NCBI GenBank assembly: GCA_017590115.1
Contig: JAGGNK010011003.1
Location: 2,368,558-2,432,557, forward strand
DNA from: Montifringilla adamsi
Taxonomy: Eukaryota; Chordata; Aves; Passeriformes; Passeridae
Length of the DNA stretch: 64,000 nt
Direction: 5' to 3'
Made by a program: the position numbers and the translations under genes. How positions within the stretch are numbered: position 1 is the first letter of the stretch; every line of letters begins with the position of its first letter. Shown here piece by piece: positions 33,150 through 45,064 of this stretch. Under the pieces are notes generated by a model, which did no database searches, was not told the origin of the DNA, and saw only the letters and a list, made by a program, of their open reading frames with translations.

Positions 33150-36100
33150 TTTCAGAGGAAGAGGCCCTTGGTTGAAAGCTGGATGCTCCCTGTGCCCTCT
33201 TCTCCCCCTTCCTGTAAACCATCACAAGATGTTTTACCCAAACTTACCAGCTGTGTTTAAGGTCCCCAAAGGGGGTGGCTCTCCAGACAGGTCACTGACA
33301 TGAGCTCAGCATTAGGAACACAGTGACTTTTAAGGAGTTTTCTACCAAAAAAAAAACCCCAAAACCCTGCAAGTTTCCACTTCCTAAACCAAGGGATCGA
33401 TTCCCTGCTACAGAGCACGGTGCCCAACCCTTTTGGTGGGTTTTGCAGCACGAGCCACAGAGCCAGCAGCTGCAATCAGAGGGCTCCTGTGCCTCCAGGC
33501 TGGCTCACAGATCCCACAGGGCACGGGCTCTGTAATAGGAACAGTGCCCTCCTTGCCAGCTCCCACCCAGCAGAGCAGCATTTCCCACTTCAGCATCAGC
33601 TCCTCGCCCTCCAGAGCTCACAGGTGACACCCTCACCCCAGGGAGGTGAAAGTCACATTTATCCAAATCTGCTAGAGATGCGAAAAGATCCCCAAATTGT
33701 GATTTCTTCCCCTTTCACAGGAAGGGAAAGGCAGTAACTATCCATTTAGGGTACACACCTATCTATCCATTTAGGGTTACAACAAAGCTTTTGCCATCAG
33801 GAGTTGGATTTCAGAGACAATCACCTCTGGGCCTTGCAGCAAAATGCAAAATCCATGGTTGCAAAGGTTATTTGAACACTTGTGCCACCTGGGAAACCAA
33901 TTCCAGAAACACATGCCTTGAAAAAAATAGCCTTTATAGAAAGACAGCTGTGGATGCTCCACATCCACCCCCAGACATTTGGTCAGGCAGCTTAAACCCT
34001 GCCAGGCTCCAGCCACCTACTTGTGGCAGCTGTTTTCATCATCACCCAAATATATTCATATCACAGGGGTGGCAGAATACAGAAAAACCTTCAGGTCTCC
34101 ACTTAATAACCAAAGAAATCAGCTCCCTCACTCATCTGGGAGAAGTACCCAGGGGAGACAGGAACAGTCACCTTCCAGCAGCAGCTGAGATTGTATTGTG
34201 TGTGTATCCCAAAATAAAGATCATGTGAATGCTCTACCTGGCCAAGAAAATGGAGATAATTAGGAAAGAGAATTCTTTTTTAAATTGATCTATTGATTAA
34301 TGTGTTCTGTCCTAGCTTAAAAATGTGCTAAGATGAGGAAGTTGCAGGTGTTTGGGGGCTTTTTTACTTTTGCTGTTCAAAAACCTCACACAATCCAAAG
34401 GACTTCTGCCTGAACTTAACGGGCTGTTGGATTTTGTACCCACACTTACAGCAAGCAGATGTTTTTTAACCAATATTGAAGTTGTTCCTCAATTAGGGAG
34501 GAAGAAGGGAGGAGGAGAAAGAGGGAAATCTGCATGTACCACACACCTAATTTTACCTGCCAGGGCAACAGTGTTTGCCTGAGCAGAGGCAGATGCTGAT
34601 ATTATAATTAATAAAACCAAGAAAACCAAGAGCTTTACCTGTGTTATCATAACCAATAATTTTATTATCAAAGTCTAGAAAACCAAAGTTATAATCATAT
34701 TTATTTAGTAGATAATGGACTAAGACTTATTTCACTGCGAAAATACCTTGCTGTCCACAGGTGTGATAAAATTCCTGCTGTAAACTGAGGCCCTTTATGC
34801 CTGCTCTTTTTGATTTTCCTGCTTGAATCACCCCACAAGTAAGTTTAAGAGGAAGGCATTTGGGGCAGGGACAGTTTCTCTCCATGCTGCAACACCCCCT
34901 TGGGTGCTGATGATAATTCAGCAGGTGGGTCAGTGGTATTTTGTGTTTTGCAGATAAGCTTCTTTTATTGGCAAATTCCACACTTTCTGAGCCCAGACTG
35001 CCTATTTCTCCTCTCACTTCTGCGTTTGTCTTATTTTTTTGTTTGAATCTTGTTGTCCTTTTAATCTGGGCACTGTACAGAGATCCTGACCTTTGCCTGG
35101 GGTGGGGAGGCACAGCACCTGGAACCTGCTGAAGGGAGAAATGCTGGAGGGGAAGGACAACCTCAAGTTCATGATCCCTTTGGAGTGAACCTCCAGCAAA
35201 GACATTTCACTGAGTCATCCATCAATGAGGAAAAAAACAACCTAAGAATTCCTGCTAATCATTTTTTCCCTTTCATTTTAGAGAAACATAATGCCTGGTT
35301 GGATATACTCAGCCAAATGTTTTCTGAATTGGGAATCTCCCAACTTTTTTTTTTTTTTTTTTTTTTTTAATTTAAAGAGCTCTTGGTATTCTTTTCCAGT
35401 AAGTCAGCATTACTGCAGTAAACACTGAGCCCTTCATAACCTTGCTGAGTGTGATCCCCTCTGAAAGTCACTCTGCAATCAAATGTACTGGGATTTCATA
35501 ATAGTAATTTGCCACACTGTCAGAAATAGGCTTATCCTGCTGCTGTCAGTGGTGTCATGTGAACCTCGCCGTGTCTGTGCCCTTCAGATGAGAGCCAGTG
35601 CTGAGCCAGTGCTGGAGCACTCAGGGACTCAGGAAGAGGGGAAAAAAGGGAAAAGGAAGAGAACATTAACTCCTTAAAGTCCAGTGCAGCCTCTGGCTGA
35701 AGAGGGGGGCAGAGAGCTCCTGTCTGTGGTGTGGGTACCTCCTTGAACATCAGTAATGTTGGCTGGGTAGAGTAGCTGTATTTTTTTTTCCAGTTTGCCT
35801 GAGATCTCTGAAAATCTGCTCCTGTTGTCTCTCATTCTACAGAATGTGGCAGCTACTGAATTGCAACACCACAAGACAGACATTTTTTCCAATGCCCACA
35901 GGCTGTTAGCAGATCTTGACTGATTATTCAGATTTAAAAAATATATTTCCATTGGTTTTTTTTCCATTGTTTTTTGCCATTTCACAGATGTTTTTGTGAG
36001 TAGTTTCTTAAGCTTTTCCTGTTAAAAGCGTTAGAGATTTGGAATGCCCAAACAGAGCTTTATTTATTGAAACAATAGGTAACATTCTTTGAAAGGGGCT

Positions 36101-37130
36101 CTCACCTCTACTCACACAGCTGAAACTGTGCTCTTCTCAAAACTTTCTCCTGTGAAGTCACGCACTCAGCAAACCTTTCAGTCATTTCTGTGGTTGTGCC
36201 AGTGAATCAGTGGGAAAAAAATCTTGTAGCTTAGATTGACCAAAGCAACTTGTATGATGGAAAGATGAGTGAATTTTTACACTGACATGTGTCCCTTACT
36301 GATGTGATTGATCTTGAAGTTTGTCCTGAAGCCAATTTTTATTGATCAAAGAGAGAAAAAATATTAGTTTGGTCATTTCATAAATTCTAGCAATAAGCAT
36401 AAACCACCAGCTTAAAACTGCAGGATTGCTCAGAGTCTGGATTAGATGCAGGGGGCCTGAAGAGGATCTAAATTGTGGATAAAGCTTTAATCCTCATAGG
36501 AGTTCAAGATATTTCTGCAGAGCATGGGGAGGGAAAGGAAGAGGAAAAAGGACTCACTAAACCAACGCAATCCAAAGCCATTATATTGGTAATGGTCTGA
36601 TGCCTCTGGTTGTGTTTTTAAACACTTTTCCCCACAGGAACTCATATTATATATGAGATCTGGCCTTCAGATCAAGAGGTAATGTCAAACTTAAGATTTA
36701 GGATCTTTAAATAAACCAAAGGTATTTGGGTGCCTCCATTTTTTAGCATTTTCCAGGGAGCAGGTGCTCAGCATGTTCAGGTCCTGCTCCTCAGGATGTC
36801 TGCAGCTGCACACTCAGAATGTGTCATTACTTTAGAAAGTGTTTGCTCCAGTCTTTTGGTTGCTTTAAAAATTGATTTTTTAAATTGTCTGAGGCACTGA
36901 TGCCTGTGACTGAATCAGCAATTTAAAATGATCAAATTAGTGTCATGGTTCTGACACTCAGTGGGGATGTCTCTTCCAGTAATGAGTAACACTTTTTGTT
37001 TAATTTCAACCTCTCCAGGCTTTTAGAACTGGAAAGTTCTAATTTCCTAAGTGACTCTGAAAAAAAGACAATAAAGATCGTGTCAGCTAATGATTACATC
37101 TCCTGGAATAGCTGCATAGCACATCAAGGT
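33150..37130. other. Intergenic, no gene recognised
   Basis: No exon or RNA gene could be supported. It contains a 21-base direct duplication (atctatccatttagggt-like, 33740-33782) and a 24-base poly-T run at about 35346-35369. Open frames on both strands overlap one another and lack family resemblance. Confidence 0.4.
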
Positions 37131-37136
37131 GTTTAC

Positions 37137-37235
37137 AGACCTTATTATTTATTATTATTACCTTATTTATTTGTTATTATTACATGATTTATTTATCATT
37201 TATTATTTATTATTTTTACTTTATTTATTTACAGA
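37137..37235. repeat. AT-rich TTATTA microsatellite
   Basis: Degenerate runs of ttattattattacc and tttattattt over about 100 bases, directly before a CR1 element. LINE copies often sit beside such A/T-rich tracts. Confidence 0.8.
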
Positions 37236-37239
37236 CTGA

Positions 37240-37500
37240 AAAATAATCACAGTTTGGTCCCTGGAAGTCCCAGGCTGCTCTCTGTGGTTTTGGAAAGAGC
37301 ACAGGTGTGGTTTGGGGTTCTCAGATGGCATGGAGAAGAAACCATCCCATTGCCCCTGGATCCCTGGCAGTGCCCAAGGCCAGGCTGGATGGGGCTTGGA
37401 GCAGCCTGGGACAGTGAAAAGTGTCCCTGCCATGGCAGGGGTGGGATGAGATGAGCTTTTAGGGCCCTACCAGCCCAAATCATTCCATGATTCTGTGATA
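37240..37500 (+). repeat. CR1 LINE 3' end
   Basis: From about 37350 the plus strand follows the CR1 3' terminus: 'cccctggatccctggcagtg', 'ggctggatggggcttggagc', 'gtccctgccatggcaggggt' and the terminal 'cattccatgattctgtgat'. The first 100 bases are less clear. The copy is full to the 3' tip. Confidence 0.85.
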
Positions 37501-39235
37501 AGGAAATCTCCTAAAACTGCAGTCACTTCCCAGAGCAGAGCTGCATGTCAGACACTGCCCCTTCATTACTGCAGAAATGAACAGCAATTACAGGTAATTA
37601 CTGGTAATTTTGGGGGGGGAGGGGGGTGGAATTGTGCCTGCAAAACACACAGAATGTCAAATTTGCTTAAAAATATTAGGGAAGATTTGAATACTGTAGC
37701 ATATATTAGGCAATCTGTTGAAATCGATTTAATTGTTTGTTTCCATTTCCGTTGGCTATTAAATACATGCAGTTATATTTTACCATTAACACAACCTCTG
37801 AAGGACTTAAGGACTTTATTAGTTAAATTTAGTATTTTTATCACTATTTTTGGAAGTGTTGGAGGGCATAGTGGGGGTAGAGAAATAACACAGAGAATAA
37901 TAGCTGGTCATATTCCATGGACAATCAGCCTGAAATGTAACGCCAGGGCCCTGGACAGAAATTATTCATACCCAGCTCCCACGCAGGTGTATCGTTACTG
38001 CCTCTCTCAGAGCCAGGAAATCTGCACTGGTCCACTTTGGCTGTTGTAGAAATGCCTTCAACTACATTGTCCAGTTCTTCTGCTCCTGGGGTTAAATTTA
38101 TTCAAAAGCCTGTGGCCAGGAGAGAGGGCTGGGCCTGTGTCAGCAAGTCTTTAGAAATGCATTAACAAGTTGCTCCACATATATAATTAATAGGGACGAA
38201 GGAACCCTAGACTGTCACAAAGTCTACACACCTCTTTTGCCTCTTGATACTTTCTTTCCTTTTTTTATGTTATTTCTAGGACATTGGTGTAATTCACTGT
38301 TTATCACTCTTGGTACATCATATAAGCTATACAAGCATTAATAACCTAATAAAAGTATTTTGTTTCTTGGTTCATCTTTTATACAAGTGTTTCAACAGAG
38401 CTTAATTAAAAATTAAGCCTCTGTCCAGCTGTGTCAGGCAGGTAAGTAGGATCATATCCATTTTACAGATGGTTAAACACACAATAGAGAGGTTAACTGC
38501 TGTGTCTGTGTCTGCTCACTGTGTTACCTGCACTGCTGGCAGTGAGAACCCAGCCCTAAATAAATCATCAGTTCTTGATTGGGAAGCTGATGCACAAATC
38601 AGAGAAATGGTCTTTTCAGTTTCACTAAAAATAGTTTTCTTTTAACAAATGAGAGACACATAAACTTTGGTCAGCCAAAAAATTCAATTTCATGTGAAAG
38701 GAAATCACATCAAACTCTTTTGGTAAGCTTTATGCAGAGCTAAGGTCAGAGAGAAATGTGACATTTTGAAACCACAAGTTGTTTTGTGAGATGACTCAGC
38801 TGGAAATAATTTGTTTCAGTGGTGACCTGGCTGGTACCTGGCAGTGCTTTGAGCCTAGTGCTGAGCTGAGGTGCCAGCATTCATGAGCTGCATTTGACAC
38901 GGTTCAGATCCAATCCACAGTGATGCAGGAGTTCCTTTTTTCTGAGGACAAGCAGCAGCTGAGCAGACAGGACCTCTGCCTCTGGAGTCCTTTTCCAGCC
39001 CCTGCAGCACCAGGCTCCCCCAGCCCTGCTGGGGCACTGGGGAGGGCAGGCTCAGCTCCTTCCTCCTCGGGCTGCTGCAGGAGACAAAGGCTTCTGAAGA
39101 GGTTAAAGCCTGAGCTCCTGATCCTTTCTGCTTTTGGGCCTTCAGGAGGCACATTCCAGGCTCAGTGCAGGGTCTGTGCCGTGCTGACAGCCCAGAGGGA
39201 GAGATCCCTCCCTGCCCAGCTCTGGCTGTGACCTG
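37501..39235. other. Intergenic, no gene recognised
   Basis: Holds a 184-codon open frame (37495-38049) that begins in the CR1 tail and has no family match, codon bias or splice context. A G-rich run lies at about 37610-37628. Nothing else was recognised. Confidence 0.4.
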
Positions 39236-39797
39236 CAGGGAGCATCTCTCTGTGTGGGGAGCATCCCTCTGTGCTGTGTGCTTCCCTCTGTGCTGTGTGC
39301 TTCCCTCTGTGAGGTGTGCATCCCTCTGTGCAGTGTGCATCCCTCTGTGCTGTGTGCTTCCCTCTGTGCAGTGTGCATCCCTCTGTGAGGTGTGCATCCC
39401 TCTGTGCTGTGTGCTTCCCTCTGTGTAGTGTGCATCCCTTTGTGCAGTGTGCATCCCTCTGTGCATCCCTCTGTGCAGTGTGCTTCCCTCTGTACAGTGT
39501 GCATCCCTCTGTGCTGTGTGCTTCCCTCTGTGTGAGGAGCATCCCTCTGTGCTGTGTGCTTCCCTCTGTGCAGTGTGCTTCCCTCTGTGCATCCCTTTGT
39601 GCAGTGTGCATCCCTCTGTGGGGTGTTCATCCCTCTGTGCAGTGTGCATCCCCCTGTGCATCCCTCTGTGGGGTGTTCATCCCTCTGTGCAGTGTGCATC
39701 CCCCTGTGCATCCCTCTGTGGGGTGTTCATCCCTCTGTGCAGTGTGCATCCCCCTGTGCATCCCTCTGTGGGGTGTTCATCCCTCTGTGCAGTGTGC
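39236..39797 (+). repeat. 19-bp minisatellite with 50-bp higher-order units
   Basis: About 560 bases of a 19-base unit (atccctctgtgcagtgtgc and variants with ttccc, gctgtgtgc or gaggtgtgc). From 39611 a 50-base higher-order unit repeats at 39661, 39711 and 39761 with no visible change. Because 19 is not a multiple of three, the repeat is open in all frames on both strands and gives apparent proteins of up to 268 codons, all in low-complexity Cys/Ser/Val or His/Thr/Glu patterns. Confidence 0.92.
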
Positions 39798-40382
39798 CGG
39801 GGGCTTGGAGAGAGGGCAGGAAGGCAGAGAAAACAAGTGCAGGACTGTGGGAAGTGGGATTTGATGGAGTGATTAAGTCTACAGTCCAGCTGGCAGACAC
39901 AGCAGCTGTTGCTATTACAGTCCTGATAGCATTTCATTTATTTTAAAATCCGATCTGAAAGCTTTAATATCTGATCCATTTTAAATCGCTTCGTTTGAAG
40001 GTTGCAGCAGGGGGGATCATCCAGTAAAGAACATGGAATTAAAGACAGACAAGTCTTAGACATCACTTTATGAGACAAAGCTTCTTAAACTTTTCCATTT
40101 AAGATTGGATGTCCCTAATTTTCTAGTGCTGCAATAGAAGGCAGACCAGAATCCTGGAGACTTGACAAAGGCTTCTTTTTGCTAACAGAAGGCAGGTGGA
40201 GAGCAATTTCATAACCCAAAAATGATTTCCATTAATGAAGTGAGTGCCCTCACTGACACTTTCCCTTTCTGAGCCATCCTGTTAAATAGAATAATGGACA
40301 GTTGCCAAGAAAGTTTAAGAATGAAGTCTCAGGAATTTAAGATGATGGAGACACAGAACAGGCAGGGAGAGAATTTCATCAG

Positions 40383-40757
40383 TGTTGTGTCTGGTGCCCC
40401 GTGTGTGGAGATGTGAACTCTGACTCCATGTTCAGCAAGTTAGTTTATTATATTATGATATATATTATATTAAAATACTACATTAAAACTATACTAAAAG
40501 AATAGAAAGAAAAGATTCATCAGAAAGCTAGAAAAAACAAGAAGAAAATAAATAACAAAATATTGTGACTCTCTGAGGGTCTGAGCCAGCTGACTGTGAT
40601 TGGCTATTAATTAAAAACAACTAACATGCACCAATCACAGCTGCACCTGCTGTATTCTACAACAGCAGATAGTTATTATTTACATTTCTTTCCTGAGGCC
40701 CTCAGCTCCTCAAGAGGGAAAAATCCTAGCAAAGGATTTTTCATGAAATATCGTAAC
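40383..40757 (-). mobile_element. Probable solo LTR, dispersed family L
   Basis: Reverse-orientation copy of a family seen five times in this window. In its own orientation it starts near an 'atatttcatgaaaaatcc' element, passes 'gtaaataataactatc', a GGCCAATCA-like/GATTGG box and an AT-rich TATA/AATA run, then 'catggagtcagagttc' and ends near 'ggggcaccagacacaac'. Promoter-like box, AT-rich core and a CA end fit an endogenous-retrovirus LTR. No coding part is attached. Confidence 0.55.
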
Positions 40758-40759
40758 TA

Positions 40760-42885
40760 CGCATCAGGAACTGCAAAGGAAGGTTTGGGGAGGTTGGGTA
40801 AGTGCTGGGTTTCCCCTGTTGTCTGTAGATGTGGGCCACAGGCTTCACTGTATTCACATCCCCCAGGAGATCACTGTGCCACCCCTCTGTGATTCAGCTA
40901 GGAAGAAAAACTGCTTCGGTTTGGTGCCTGTGCTCAGTCACACACAGCTCTGGAGCCAGCAGCACGAGGAACTTCACTCCCCGAGCTGGGTTACAATCCT
41001 GCTGAAGCCTGGTGGGAGGAGATGACTCACTGTTTGTTCTGCAAGGCTACAAGGAGACACCTTGAAGCAGAAAATGGCTTTGGAGTGCCAGCTTGCTTCC
41101 CAGAGCAGATGGCTGGGCTAGGCTGAGGTTAAAGATGTTCATTATAAATCCATCATCAAACTAGGGCAGCGATGGACAGTGATTACAGGCAGTGACACCT
41201 TCTGTGCCACACAGGGCTGCAGTGGAGCTCTGGGAGTTGCTCAGAGTCTTTCACAGAGCAGAGAGCCCTGGATCCAGAGCACAGCTGGAAAAGCTGTGTG
41301 GCTTCTGCAGTCTCTAAATAATGCTGCCTACCACTCTAAATAAAATTAGGATTCAATCCCCCACTGCTGACCTCACAAACACAGGTAACTCCCATGCACT
41401 CAGATCACCAGGACAAAAGAGCCACACAGAGTTATTTTCCTTCTTTTTGTATGAGAATGTAGAGAATAAACACCCTCACCCCACGACTGCAGAGTTCCCA
41501 CTGCCCAGGCAGTTTCCTCATCAGGTAAACCAGGGCAGAACAGCAGTGAGGGGGATGGAGCTGCACCACTCCTTACCAGATGGGATCCAAAATCATTTAA
41601 CAGTGACATCAGGATTGAAGCCAGCTGCAATTTCTTTTGTCACAACATACTCAGGTCAAAGAGAAAGCAATTGCCTACTTTGGTGCACTCACAGTGTCTC
41701 ACCCCACCAGTGCTCCATGGTGGATAATCTGCATCCCATAGCCCAAACCTGAGGGAATCAGCCTGCATGGGATACTTTCCTCAAAAACAATAACCAGCTT
41801 CTCAGCCTGATGACTTCTGTTCCCTCAAGGAATAATAAAAATTAAATATTAGGTCTGTAGTCACTTCACTGCCATACAATGTAATATTATTGAATTTATG
41901 GTTCAAACACTTTCTGCTTTCATTTATAACCCTACATTGTGGGGTTTATATTAACTTGATTGTTAAAAAAGCCATTCTGGACTGAAAAATCCCTAAAGCA
42001 GCTTTTTCCTCCAATTTTTGTTTTAAAGAGAACTCTGCCCACACAGGTGAGTGCACACAGCTCTTCCCACAGCTGAAAGACAAGCCCAGTTTTTGTCACT
42101 TCTCTGCATGCCAGGCTGAATTTGAGCTGTCAGTGTGCAATGGGTCACTCTGTGCTCCTTGTCTGAGGTAGGCAAGCACTGTGGTCCTCTGTAGGATCCT
42201 CCAGAGCCACCCCTCTGACACATCCCTGTGCATTTTGGGTGCTGTAAACCCTGACCCATTAATGTTCATGTCTGAGCAGGAGCCGCCTCAGGAAGATGGT
42301 GGCTCACTGGGGATGAAATGCTGGCTTTGGACAGTTGTTTTAGGCGATATTTATTTTAATATTTTGTGGATTAGGGCTTTTTAAAACCTGTGTGCGCACT
42401 TCTAAAAGTCAGACTGTCTCAATGACATCATGCAGGTTTGCTTTTTTGCACAGGTTTTGGATCCTCACACTCACCAAGCTCAAGCATTTTATCAAGGAGA
42501 CATATCTGCAGGCAACGTGGCAGCTGCTTCCTGGCTCCTGGAGCCTGCAACGCTTTATTTGGGTCATGCAGAGTGCCTTTCCTTCCCCTTGAAGCAAGTA
42601 AAATGTCTGCTTGGTTCTGACCGTGAGAGAGAGCACCATGAAAGTGAAGCTATTTTAGAAGGGAAATTGTAAATGAAGAACTTTGCACAGTACATTTCTA
42701 ATCACCTACAGGCAGTGCTGCTGGAGTGAAGGGAAGCTAAATTCAGCTCTCACTTGGCACCACTGTAACTCCTCTCATCCTAATGTGGGTCACTGCAGCC
42801 TGAGCAGGGAGTGCAGGCTCATCACATCCCAGCCATGGAAATATCCCTGCACAGGAACACTCCCCAAAACGTGGAGAGGGGATTT
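40760..42885. other. Intergenic, no gene recognised
   Basis: No exon, RNA gene or familiar repeat could be supported in these 2.1 kb. Confidence 0.4.
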
Positions 42886-43285
42886 GTGGCATTCACATTC
42901 TCTGAAATAATTCCTTCGCCCAGGATTCTCCTCCTGGGAAGCTCAGAGGCCTCAGAGAAAAGGAAAACAATTCTTATCTCATTTGCTTCTCCTGTGTTGT
43001 GCTCATGTGGAATGTGTTTGGAGATTGTTCACCCACAGGTGATTGTTTCACTGCATTCTGCTGTGAGTTGTTTTCACTCTTTGGCCAACCAGGGCCAAGC
43101 TGTGTCGAGACACATTTTCATTATTGTATTTTTAACCTTCTGTAAGTATCCTTTCTGTATTCTTTAGTATAGATAGTATTCTTTAATACAATATAGTATC
43201 ATAAAATAATAAATTAGCCTTCTGAGAACATGGAGTCAGATTCATCATTCCTTCCTTCACCAGGGCACCCTGCAAACACAATAGG
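42886..43285 (+). mobile_element. Probable solo LTR, dispersed family L
   Basis: Plus-orientation copy: 'aggattctcctcctgggaag', 'ttatctcatttgcttctcct', 'ggtgattgtttcactgcatt', a ggccaacc box, repeated tagtat/ttaatac elements and 'aaattagccttctgagaaca' before 'catggagtcagattcatcat'. It matches the copies at 48.9 kb (same strand) and 40.4 and 63.5 kb (opposite strand). Confidence 0.6.
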
Positions 43286-43289
43286 GGTT

Positions 43290-44635
43290 AGCTTTGTGTT
43301 ACACCTTTGTGGAGCTAAAACTGCAAGTCCAGTACAGCCCTCAGGCCAGTCTCTATTGATGATGAAACTGGCTTCCAGGGTTTTGCAAGTGATCATTATG
43401 GTGATCACTAGTTCTGGCAATATTCCAACAGGAGAGTGTTTTGCTCTCAAGATTCTGTAAAATTAGAAAAATCCCACTTAGAACTAAATCCAAATTCTGT
43501 CTCACTTACTAGCAATTAGAATTATGCAAAATCAATATTAATAGTTGGCAACTGCTAGTGCTTACAATGAATCAATATTACTAACTGGAGGTGTTCAATA
43601 GTTCTGAAATGTACATTACTTATAGGGAAAACCAGAATTTAAAAATATCATTAAAGTTTCTGATCCAGAAAAAAAACCCGACACTGCAAAATCACTTTGG
43701 TGTGATGGAGTATCCAGAATAGCAGCTTCCCAAATAAAGCTTTGCCAAGCCCTGCTCTCCAGCTTGTGCTGCGTTGTGTGGGTGTCAGCTTGGTGTGCTC
43801 CTCACTGCTCGGGGGGTGCTACATCCCAAACAGAACCAGAGCTTGCAGGGCTTTGTGTTGGGTTCCACAAAAAGCTACAAACTATAAACAAATTTACATT
43901 TTCACCGCAGTAGGGTGAACCTGCAAGTGAGAGCAGAGCCCAGTCAAAACAGCTGAGTTTGAGACGTGACCTCTGCAAAATTACTGAGCCTTCCAGGCTG
44001 GTGACACAAAGCCATGAATTCATTGCCAAGGGCAGGGCAGATGTTTGCTGAAACATCCACTCCTGGGAAGTTTAGTAGGACAAATCATTTTGCTAACGGG
44101 TTGTGAGTTTTGAGCCCATAATAAGTGTGACCCAGTTCCCTGTTCCATGACTGAACAATTTGCACGGCTCTAAATATAAAACTGTTGATAACAGACCCGT
44201 ATTTGTGGGAAAGGTAGGTGGCTGAGGAACTGCACTGGCAACATGTGTTTCCAACCACCCCACAAAACCTCCCTTAGAAAAGGTGAATCAAACAGGGTTT
44301 TTGTCCTTTTTCATTCCCACATACAAGTAAACATCAAAACCCAGGTTGAAATTATAAATATATTTGTGTTGTTAATAATCATGGCACTACACAGTGAGAA
44401 TCATGTAATTTCATTTTTTCTTGAAGGAATTGTATTAGAATAAGACAGTATTGATACAGAATAACCTCTCACTCTCCTGCTTAATTCTGTCTCGGTGTGT
44501 TTTCAGAAGTAATAATCCTAACCATGGAAGCAGTGAGTGCATTGAATAAGCTGAAACTCTTTCCTCCTGGTTGTGACCTCAGCGTGGGGCACACCCAGAG
44601 CGAGCCCTGTCAGCCAAGGGAGTAACTGCAGAGCT
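43290..44635. other. Intergenic, no gene recognised
   Basis: No supported exon, RNA gene or known repeat. Only short overlapping open frames occur. Confidence 0.4.
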
Positions 44636-44639
44636 GCCA

Positions 44640-45062
44640 GGGCAGCCCCACTGCCCCCAGGACAGACGGACAGGGCAGACCCCAGGGACAGCTGGACAGG
44701 GCAGACCCCAGGGACAGCCCCCAGGACAGCTGGACAGGGCAGATCCCCAGGACAGCTGGACAGGACAGTCAGACAGGGCAGATCTCAGGGACAGCCAGAC
44801 AGGGCAGATGCCCAGGACAGCCCCCATGACAACTGGACAGGACAGATCCCAGGACAGACAGACAGGGCAGACAGACAGGACTGATCCCAGGGAGAGCTGG
44901 ATGGGGCAGATTCCCCAGGACAGCTGGACAGGGCAGATTCCCCAGTACAGCCGGACAGGGCAGATCTCAGGGACAGCTGGACAGGGCAGATTCCCCAGTA
45001 CAGCCGGGCAGGGCAGATCCCAGGACAGTGGGACAGGGCAGATCCCAGGACAGCCCCAGGGC
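44640..45062 (+). repeat. Minisatellite of roughly 24-27-bp units
   Basis: Tandem, variable-length copies of a unit built on gggacagctggacagggcag plus atcccag, about 420 bases long. Variants replace the second half with gacagacagg or ttccccagtacagccgg. Open frames through it on both strands (up to 195 codons) are low-complexity and not genes. Confidence 0.9.
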
Positions 45063-45064
45063 AC

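Noticed and set aside
37495..38049. 184-codon plus-strand frame
   Set aside because: It begins in a CR1 tail, crosses a poly-G run and resembles no protein family.
39236..39797. CRISPR-like or coding tandem repeat
   Set aside because: Units abut without unique spacers, and the genome is vertebrate.
38855..39946. Several overlapping 80-270-codon frames on both strands
   Set aside because: All come from the 19-bp minisatellite and show no complexity or family resemblance.
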